A stretch of DNA of 64,000 nucleotides from Catellatospora coxensis (GTDB taxonomy: Bacteria; Actinomycetota; Actinomycetes; Mycobacteriales; Micromonosporaceae): contig NZ_BONI01000009.1 in the NCBI RefSeq assembly GCF_016862635.1, positions 62,001 to 126,000 of the forward strand, given 5' to 3'. The position numbers and the translations under genes were made by a program. The notes below the pieces were generated by a model that worked only from the letters and a program-made list of their open reading frames with translations, was not told the DNA's origin and did not search any database. Positions 58,929-64,000 of this stretch are shown in pieces; position 1 is the first letter of the stretch, and every line of letters begins with the position of its first letter.

Positions 58929-60863
58929 TCACGGGGTTCCGGTCGGCCGCGTGTCCTGGATCAGCCGCAGGATGCGCACGGGCCCCTGGAAGTCCCGGCC
59001 GTTGTACCGCTCCCGGGCCTGGTACATGGCCGCGTCGGCGCGGGCGATCAGGTCCTCGATCGTGTTCGGGGCGTCCTGGTCGATGAACGTCGCCCCGACC
59101 GTGAGCGCGAGCCGGTAGGGCTGGCGGCTCGTCTCGTTGTGCCGGGTCACCTGCTCGCGCAGCCGGCCGGCCCACAGGTCGACGTCGGCGTCCCGGCCCG
59201 CCTCGGTCAGCAGCACGCAGAACTCGTCGCCGCCGATGCGCCCCAGCACGTCACGGCGGCGGATGTTGGCCTGCAGCAGCTTGGAGGTGCTTTCCAGAGC
59301 GTGGTCGCCGACGCCGTGGCCGTAGCTGTCGTTGATGATCTTGAGTCCGTCGAGATCGACGAACAGCAGCACCCCGGGTCGACGGGCCTGCTCGGCCAGG
59401 GCCAGCTCCTGGCGTGCGGCGAGCAGGAAACCCCGGCGGTTGTTGACACCGGTGAGCTCGTCGATCACCGCGAGCTGGCGCAGCTCTTCGGCCATCCGAC
59501 GCTCGTCGGTGATGTCGGTGAAGGCGGTCAGCACGTAGCTGACCTGCGCGCCGTCTCGGATCGGCGTCGCCACCACCCGCAGCTGCCGGCGCTGGGCCTC
59601 CCGGTCGACCTCCATGTCCTCGACGGCGGCGACGTGGCCCTGCCGGGCCTGGGACACCGGCAGCTGTTCCGGGGGGTAGGGCTCGCCCGTGCCGCTGGTG
59701 TACAGGTGGGGCAGCTCGGCCGGTGAGTGGACCCGCCCGGGGTCGTAGCCGAGAATCCGGCCGGCCACCTGGTTGGCGTACACCGACCGGCCGGTCCCGG
59801 CATCCCGGACGTCCACCCCGATGGGGATCGCCTCGAGAAACTGCTGGAGCCGGCCCTGCTCGCGCCGGGCCGCGGCAACGATCTTGGCGAGCAGGTCGCC
59901 CACGCGCAGCATGAGCAGGACGAACATGACCGCCGAGGCGCACGCGAGCACGACGGGCTCGATCTGCTCCCCGTGCCGGACCGAGTCCACCACCAGCGCC
60001 GGCACGGCCAGCCCGCAGAGGCCGAGCGCGACCAGCCGCGCGCGGCCGGCCTCGTCGGCCCGCTCCCGGTGCGCGGTCACGTTGCGCATCGTCGGGTGGA
60101 GCGCGGCCACGCCCACGAAGAGGAACGACAGCAGGTAGCCGTAGAACGGCCAGTCGCCGTCGCCGGTGACACCCCGCACCTGCCGGAGGCCGTAGGCCAG
60201 GTCCGCCAGGAGCAGGGCGGCTGCCCACGCCGCGAGCGGCGCCAGCGCGCGCCGTGAACTGCCCGCACCGAAGAAGAGCCTGGTCGCCAGAGCAAGGAAG
60301 ATCATGTCCAGGAACGGGTAGACCCCCGCCAGCAGCTGGCCGTGCCAGGACAACTGCGACGCACCGAGCAGGGGCGCGACGACCAGTACGAAGTTGGCGC
60401 TGGTGAACGCGATGGTGACTATCAGGGCGTCGAGCAGCGCCGACCAGTCCCCGCCGGCCCGCCGGGCCCGGATGAGCTGCAGCAGCGCCAGCCCGCTGAG
60501 CACGTATGAGGCCAGGAAGACGTCCACCGCGGGCGACGGGAACGCGGTCGGCCTGCCTTGCGCGGCCGCCGCGACGTACCAGCCAACGTTGCCGACCACG
60601 TAGGCGGCCTGCCCGGCGGCCAGTAGATACCACGCCTCGGGGCTGGTGGGCCGGTTCAGATGGATGCCGACCAGGATCGCCACGACGGCGGCCAGGCTCG
60701 AACCGGTGAATATGATCGCCTGCGTCAAGCCGTGGCCGGCCGTCGCCGCGTACGCCGCCAGCAGTGCCAGCGACACGCCGACGTACCAGATCCACACTCT
60801 GGCGCGCTTGCGCAGGCCGGAATCCTCGCCGGCCGCAGTGCCGGAGCTTGCGTCGGTGAACAT
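58929..60863 (-). CDS. Membrane diguanylate cyclase (PAS-GGDEF)
   Basis: 644 residues. About nine or ten membrane helices occupy residues 20-300, an integral sensor of the MASE/7TM kind without a named match. A PAS domain follows (FLEAIPIGVDVRDAGTGRSV; TAFTDITDERRMAEELR), then a GGDEF domain with RIGGDEFCVLL near residue 541 and an I-site RRRD five residues before. Catalytic residues and the product-inhibition site are intact, so c-di-GMP synthesis is expected. ATG 60863 follows GGAGG. It precedes no other gene on its strand and lies 93 bases downstream of the EAL gene on the same strand. Confidence 0.9.
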   Translation of the reverse strand: MFTDASSGTAAGEDSGLRKRARVWIWYVGVSLALLAAYAATAGHGLTQAIIFTGSSLAAVVAILVGIHLNRPTSPEAWYLLAAGQAAYVVGNVGWYVAAAAQGRPTAFPSPAVDVFLASYVLSGLALLQLIRARRAGGDWSALLDALIVTIAFTSANFVLVVAPLLGASQLSWHGQLLAGVYPFLDMIFLALATRLFFGAGSSRRALAPLAAWAAALLLADLAYGLRQVRGVTGDGDWPFYGYLLSFLFVGVAALHPTMRNVTAHRERADEAGRARLVALGLCGLAVPALVVDSVRHGEQIEPVVLACASAVMFVLLMLRVGDLLAKIVAAARREQGRLQQFLEAIPIGVDVRDAGTGRSVYANQVAGRILGYDPGRVHSPAELPHLYTSGTGEPYPPEQLPVSQARQGHVAAVEDMEVDREAQRRQLRVVATPIRDGAQVSYVLTAFTDITDERRMAEELRQLAVIDELTGVNNRRGFLLAARQELALAEQARRPGVLLFVDLDGLKIINDSYGHGVGDHALESTSKLLQANIRRRDVLGRIGGDEFCVLLTEAGRDADVDLWAGRLREQVTRHNETSRQPYRLALTVGATFIDQDAPNTIEDLIARADAAMYQARERYNGRDFQGPVRILRLIQDTRPTGTP

Positions 60864-60956
60864 TCGAGACCGCCTCCGAACCGCGACCATCGTCCCCAGG
60901 ATGCCCCAGCGCTCGACTCCGAACAAATGGGAACTTAATGATGAAACCGGATAATG

Positions 60957-63041
60957 CTAGGGCGGCGGAGCGCGATGCGCCTCGGCGAGCCAGCTGACGG
61001 TGTCCGTTTCCGGCATCGGCACGGCGAAGAGGTAGCCCTGGCCGTACGTGCAGCCCGTGGCGAGGCAGGCCTGGCGCTGGTGCTCGGTCTCGATGCCCTC
61101 CGCCACGACGTCCAGGCTCAACGCCCGGGTCAGCGTGACGATGCCCTCGACCAGGTCCCGCTGCCGGCGGGAGGTGGTCAGCCCGCGGACGAACAGCCGG
61201 TCCAGCTTGACGATGTCCAACGGGATCTGCCGCAGGTAGCCCAGCGCGGAGTAGCCGGTGCCGAAGTCGTCGATGGCGACCCGGACCCCCCTGGCCCGGA
61301 GCAGTTCGAGCGCGTGCCACACCTTGTCGTCGTCGCGCAGGAGCAGGCTCTCCGTTATCTCCAGGACCAGCCCGTGCGCGCGCAGCCCGGTCTGCGCGAG
61401 CAGGCGCACGACGGTGTCGACGAAGCCGTCCGACCGGAACTGCTGGGCCGAGACGTTGACGCTCACGTACGGGGCGCGCGCCTGCCCCGCGTCGCGCCAC
61501 CGGCCCGCGGCCCGCATCGCCGCCCCGAGCACCCACTCGCCGATCGGAACGATGAGTCCCGACTCCTCGGCGACCTCGATGAACTCTCCCGGCAGGAGCC
61601 GGCCCCAGGTCGGATGCTGCCACCGCAGCAGGGCCTCGAAGCCGACGGTACGGCCCGTACGCAGCGCCACGATCGGCTGGTACTCCAGCAGCAGCGCCTC
61701 GCCGTCGATGGCCGCGCCCAGGGCCGCGCGCAGTTCCGACTGCCGCACCTGGTCGGTCATCGACGGCTCGTACCTGCGCCACTGCCCCGTGCCGGCGGAC
61801 TTGGCGGTGCGCAGTGCCAGATTCGCGTTGCGCAGCAGTTCGTGCGCGCTGCCGCCCGGCGCGCTCATGGCCGCCCCGATGCTCGCCGAGCAGACGACGA
61901 CCGTTCCGCCGCTGGTCCGCATCGGCTCGGCCAGTGATCGGCAGAGCCGGGCCGCGACGCGTTCGACGTCTGCCGCGGTGTCGGCGTCCTGGATCAGCGC
62001 GGCGAACTGGTCGCCGCCGTACCGGGCGGCGACCCCGTGGTCGCCGACGACGTCGCGCAGCCGCTCGCTCATCAGGTGGAGGACCTCGTCGCCGACGGCG
62101 TGCCCGAAGCTGTCGTTGACGGCCCCGAAGTCGTCGAGGTCGACGAGCAGCACCGCGGTGAGGCCTCCGTCGGCGGCGACCGCGTGCTCGGTGCGCTCCG
62201 CGAACAGCACCCGGTTGGGCAGGCCGGTCACGGCGTCGTGGAACATGCGCTCGGTCAGGTCGTGTTCGAGCCGCCGCTGCGCGGTCACGTCGTGCAGGGT
62301 GAGTGCCAGGTCGCGGGCCGGGCCCGCCGGGCACAACTCCCGGCAGGCGACCTCGACCACCGGGGTCCTGCCGTCCAGCGCCTGGACGGTCCAGTCGGCG
62401 CGGCTCTCCACCGCACCGGCTCGGCCGGAGCGCACGTGCCGCAGGAGGAACTCGGCCGCCGGCCGCTGCGCGGCGTCGATGAAGTCGAGCAGCTTGGCAT
62501 GCAGCAGCGCAGAAGTCCCGAACACGTGGCGCGCCGACGGGCTCGCGTACTGGATGCAGCCGTCCTCATCGATGATCAGCACCACGTCGCGGGTCTGCTC
62601 CATCAGCGCTTCGATCTCGCGGAAGCTGCGGTAGCGGCTCACCTCCGCGGCCAGCCGTATCCTCTCGATCGCCAGCGCGGCCTGTGCCGACATGACCTCC
62701 AGCGCCGGTCGCAGGTGCGCAACCGCCGCGGTGGCCCGGTCGATCAGCAGGATGCCGACCTGACCCGACCGGGGCGTGTCCACCTCGATCAGCACCAGCC
62801 CCGCGGCTTCGTCCCGGCCCGGCAGCCGACCGGCGGACCCGGCCGGGTCCTCCGGCAGCAGAATGCGCAACTCGTGCGGCGAGCCGGCCGGAACGAGCCG
62901 GGTGACGGCCCGGTCCAGCGCCTCGACCACGTCCTCGGCGCCCGCGGCCACGGCCAGTTCGGCCGCGACGTCGCGCAGCACCCTGTCCGCGTCGGCCCGC
63001 TCACGCGGCGGAGAGGACACGTCTGGCTCGTAGGCGGTCAT
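60957..63041 (-). CDS. c-di-GMP phosphodiesterase (GAF-PAS-GGDEF*-EAL)
   Basis: 694 residues, cytosolic. An N-terminal GAF-like domain (15-160) is followed by a PAS domain (IEALMEQTRDVVLIIDEDGC), a GGDEF domain whose signature is YGGDQF (Glu to Gln, near residue 343) and an EAL domain with FEALLRW (about 465-471), VLEITESLL, VRVAIDDFGTGYSALGYL and GIETEHQRQACLATGC. Glu-to-Gln in the cyclase makes synthesis unlikely, so the protein probably hydrolyses c-di-GMP, with the GGDQF part as a regulatory GTP sensor. No ribosome-binding site precedes ATG 63041; translation may couple to the GAF gene 31 bases upstream. Confidence 0.9.
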   Translation of the reverse strand: MTAYEPDVSSPPRERADADRVLRDVAAELAVAAGAEDVVEALDRAVTRLVPAGSPHELRILLPEDPAGSAGRLPGRDEAAGLVLIEVDTPRSGQVGILLIDRATAAVAHLRPALEVMSAQAALAIERIRLAAEVSRYRSFREIEALMEQTRDVVLIIDEDGCIQYASPSARHVFGTSALLHAKLLDFIDAAQRPAAEFLLRHVRSGRAGAVESRADWTVQALDGRTPVVEVACRELCPAGPARDLALTLHDVTAQRRLEHDLTERMFHDAVTGLPNRVLFAERTEHAVAADGGLTAVLLVDLDDFGAVNDSFGHAVGDEVLHLMSERLRDVVGDHGVAARYGGDQFAALIQDADTAADVERVAARLCRSLAEPMRTSGGTVVVCSASIGAAMSAPGGSAHELLRNANLALRTAKSAGTGQWRRYEPSMTDQVRQSELRAALGAAIDGEALLLEYQPIVALRTGRTVGFEALLRWQHPTWGRLLPGEFIEVAEESGLIVPIGEWVLGAAMRAAGRWRDAGQARAPYVSVNVSAQQFRSDGFVDTVVRLLAQTGLRAHGLVLEITESLLLRDDDKVWHALELLRARGVRVAIDDFGTGYSALGYLRQIPLDIVKLDRLFVRGLTTSRRQRDLVEGIVTLTRALSLDVVAEGIETEHQRQACLATGCTYGQGYLFAVPMPETDTVSWLAEAHRAPPP

Positions 63042-63072
63042 CCGCGCCGCCGCGGGGAGTCCGGTTCCGGCC

Positions 63073-63591
63073 TCAGACGGCCAGGGCGCGGTCTGCGCCC
63101 GTCCGGCCGACGGGCGACGACAGCCTGGCCAGCGCCCGACCCGCCGCCTCCGCGAGCCGCTCCAGCACGGCCTTCTCCTCCGCGGTCGCCTGGTGCAGGT
63201 CCGCCCAGTAGGCCCCGATCGCGCCGACGGGCACACCGCCGACCCGGATAGGGACCATGAGCAGACTGCGGACGAACGTCGGGCGGTACGCGGCCTGCGG
63301 GATACGGTCGTCGGCGCGGATGTCGGGAATGGCCACGGTCTGGTCGTGCAGCATCGCCCATCCGCTGATGCACGACGTGGCAGGGAAGCGCTGCCCCTGC
63401 CAGAGCGGGCTCATCGCGTCCTCGCACAGGTAGTGGCACTGGCCGTCCTCGAGCTGCACGACGGTCACACCCTGAGCCTGCACCGCGGCCCGCCCGCTGC
63501 ATCGCAGAGCGGTCTGGACGTCCTCGACGGTTTTCGCACCGTCCATCATGTCGATCGCCCAGTCAATGGGACTGACCGAAATAATCTGCAT
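63073..63591 (-). CDS. Stand-alone GAF-domain protein
   Basis: 172 residues forming a single GAF domain: VTVVQLEDGQCHYLCEDAMS, TSCISGWAML (Cys in the ligand pocket region), IPDIRADDRIPQAAYRPTFV, RSLLMVPIRVGGVPVGAIGAYW. No output domain is present. GAF domains bind cyclic nucleotides, tetrapyrroles or redox ligands. GGAGGGGG precedes ATG 63591 with a TATAAC box (63633-63628) upstream. Together with the EAL gene it forms a two-gene operon and probably feeds a signal into that phosphodiesterase. Confidence 0.82.
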   Translation of the reverse strand: MQIISVSPIDWAIDMMDGAKTVEDVQTALRCSGRAAVQAQGVTVVQLEDGQCHYLCEDAMSPLWQGQRFPATSCISGWAMLHDQTVAIPDIRADDRIPQAAYRPTFVRSLLMVPIRVGGVPVGAIGAYWADLHQATAEEKAVLERLAEAAGRALARLSSPVGRTGADRALAV

Positions 63592-63690
63592 TATTCGCCC
63601 CCTCCCACTCCTGCTTTAACTTTCAATGTTATATCGGGTGAAACCACCGCGCACCTCATCCGGCGAAATGACGGCCCCGAGCGGCAGCGG

Positions 63691-64000
63691 TCAGACCAGG
63701 TTGACCATCTGGTATCCGGAGTACCGGCACTTGCGGATCAGGACCAGTTCGCCGGAGACGGTCAGCTGCTGCATCGCGCCGAACTCGGCGAACGTGGTGA
63801 ACGAGGCCGCCGTCGACGCCGCGTCGGCCAGGTCGTTCAGCGCCAGCTTCACCTCGTCGTCGGCCACCCGGTCCGCGGCCTCGCCGAACTTCGCCGACAC
63901 GGCGAGGAACACCGGGTCCAGCGCCGCCAGCTCCTTGGCCACCGTCGCCGTGTCGCCGCGCTTCTCCGCCGCGAAGCCGCGCTGGATGTGTGCCTGTGTC
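63691..64000 (-). CDS. Hypothetical protein, C-terminal part (5' truncated by window)
   Basis: The frame is open to the right edge, reading QAHIQRGFAAEKRGDTATVA before the visible body. At least 102 residues remain: a helical, Ala-rich stretch (FLAVSAKFGEAADRVADDEV, LNDLADAASTAASF) and a C-terminal end with LVLIRKCRYSGYQMVNLV. It resembles small cell-surface or lipoprotein hypothetical proteins of actinobacteria, but I recognise no family. It is on the same strand as the GAF gene, 99 bases upstream of it. Confidence 0.65.
   Translation of the reverse strand, partial: TQAHIQRGFAAEKRGDTATVAKELAALDPVFLAVSAKFGEAADRVADDEVKLALNDLADAASTAASFTTFAEFGAMQQLTVSGELVLIRKCRYSGYQMVNLV

Overview
The window looks like chromosomal DNA of a high-GC actinomycete. 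G+C is very high, third codon positions are almost all G or C, GTG and TTG starts are common, and several genes appear leaderless. The gene content (AfsR-type SARP regulator, PknB-like kinase, MsiK-type sugar ABC importer without its own ATPase, many secreted FN3/CBM carbohydrate enzymes) suggests a filamentous soil actinomycete, most likely Micromonosporaceae. The family name is an inference from style, not from a marker gene. I see no tRNA, rRNA, CRISPR array, insertion sequence or prophage, and no stretch over about 300 bases lacks a gene.

Layout. 1-1586: 3' end of a GH3 glycosidase, followed by a long near-perfect inverted repeat. 1.7-9.6 kb: mixed small genes. These include a GlsB-like membrane protein, a HEAT-repeat protein, a divergent LspA, a DUF2283 protein, a methyltransferase, a three-gene operon of small Cys-rich proteins divergent from an XRE/TPR regulator with a GNAT gene, and two hypotheticals bracketed by a trpD 3' remnant and the real trpD. 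9.6-10.8 kb: lone trpD with a Trp-codon leader peptide and attenuator. 10.8-16 kb: secreted GH78 rhamnosidase (own promoter with a LacI-type operator) and a secreted M23 protein with 43-residue repeats. 16.2-22.5 kb: AfsR-like regulator, EEP-fold membrane protein and cydAB.

22.6-38.7 kb is the most distinctive region. Four tandem genes encode secreted DUF4832-type proteins, three of them carrying FN3 and carbohydrate-binding modules. They are divergent from an ABC sugar importer (two permeases and a lipoprotein), a GH36 alpha-galactosidase and a ROK repressor. Together they look like a polysaccharide-utilisation locus: the secreted proteins act outside, the importer takes up oligosaccharide, GH36 finishes hydrolysis inside, and ROK regulates. 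The DUF4832 proteins are candidate uncharacterised glycoside hydrolases.

38.7-47.7 kb: membrane protein, LiaRS-like two-component system divergent from a FtsX-type ABC exporter across a palindrome, an L7/L12-like protein, an SDR protein without YxxxK, and a secreted SGNH esterase with CBM2. 48-49.3 kb: cold-shock protein followed by an acyl desaturase. 49.3-57.2 kb: DUF488, secreted alpha/beta hydrolase, APH-like phosphotransferase, DUF4184 protein, and a lipoprotein / Ser-Thr kinase / FHA-HTH signalling set. 57.5-64 kb: sugar MFS transporter and a cyclic-di-GMP group (membrane GGDEF protein; GAF protein plus GAF-PAS-GGDQF-EAL protein), ending in a partial gene.
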